Shown piece after piece: positions 5,198-5,257 of a stretch of DNA of 5,257 nt. The DNA is from an uncultured Clostridia bacterium (GTDB lineage Bacteria; Bacillota_A; Clostridia; Oscillospirales; Oscillospiraceae). The notes under the pieces were generated by a model. The model worked only from the letters and a program-made list of their open reading frames with translations. It searched no databases and was not told where the DNA came from. Each line of letters begins with the position of its first letter. The stretch's first letter is position 1. The translations under genes and the position numbers were made by a program. Location: NCBI GenBank assembly GCA_946408145.1, contig CAMJQX010000122.1, forward strand, positions 1 through 5,257, written 5' to 3'.

Positions 5198-5257
5198 CCC
5201 CTTTGATATCCGCCGCACCAGGCGGGCATCGTTTTATGATCCGTTTATGGCGGGGCT

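Noticed and set aside
4682..5218. 178-codon minus-strand frame overlapping the HAD gene
   Set aside because: It is out of frame with a complete HAD-IIA protein and has no family features.
5056..5257. T-box leader or tRNA-like structure
   Set aside because: No T-box core sequence, no U-tract terminator and no cloverleaf could be found.

Overview
The window looks like chromosomal DNA of a high-GC member of the Clostridia (gut Oscillospiraceae-like). That placement is an inference from strong Shine-Dalgarno sites, GC-rich coding, sigma-A-type promoters, an XRE/S24 repressor of Firmicutes prophage type, and a bacterial GT39 protein with an extracytoplasmic beta-rich insert. No rRNA, tRNA, CRISPR array, transposase or integrase gene was seen.

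Left part (1-2400) is the edge of a prophage or prophage-derived element. Read leftwards from about 1386 it carries a 23-codon micro-ORF, an 82-residue protein in the usual terminase small-subunit position, and a terminase large subunit whose ATPase domain is complete and whose nuclease domain runs off the window start. Divergent from it (1552-2349) is a 265-residue XRE/S24 self-cleaving repressor. The AT-richer space between them (1259-1551) holds two back-to-back promoters, each with a perfect TTGACA -35 box, and a perfect 17-bp palindrome that is probably an operator. The repressor gene ends at a 15-bp perfect hairpin, which also marks the border with the host-like genes.

Right part (2416-5055) is a two-gene leftward set of host-like genes. 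A HAD-IIA (NagD-like) phosphatase comes first, followed 54 nt later by a polytopic GT39/PMT-type glycosyltransferase. Its gene converges on the repressor gene and shares the hairpin. The 5056-5257 stretch upstream of the phosphatase has no supported gene but holds several overlapping inverted repeats that could form mutually exclusive RNA hairpins.

The S24 repressor probably holds the terminase operon off in the absence of DNA damage, and RecA-stimulated self-cleavage would release it. The repressor sits directly against the packaging genes with no integrase, excision or replication genes between them. That suggests either an unusually compact or reduced prophage, or a PBSX-like or gene-transfer-agent-like packaging module; sequence left of the window is needed to decide.
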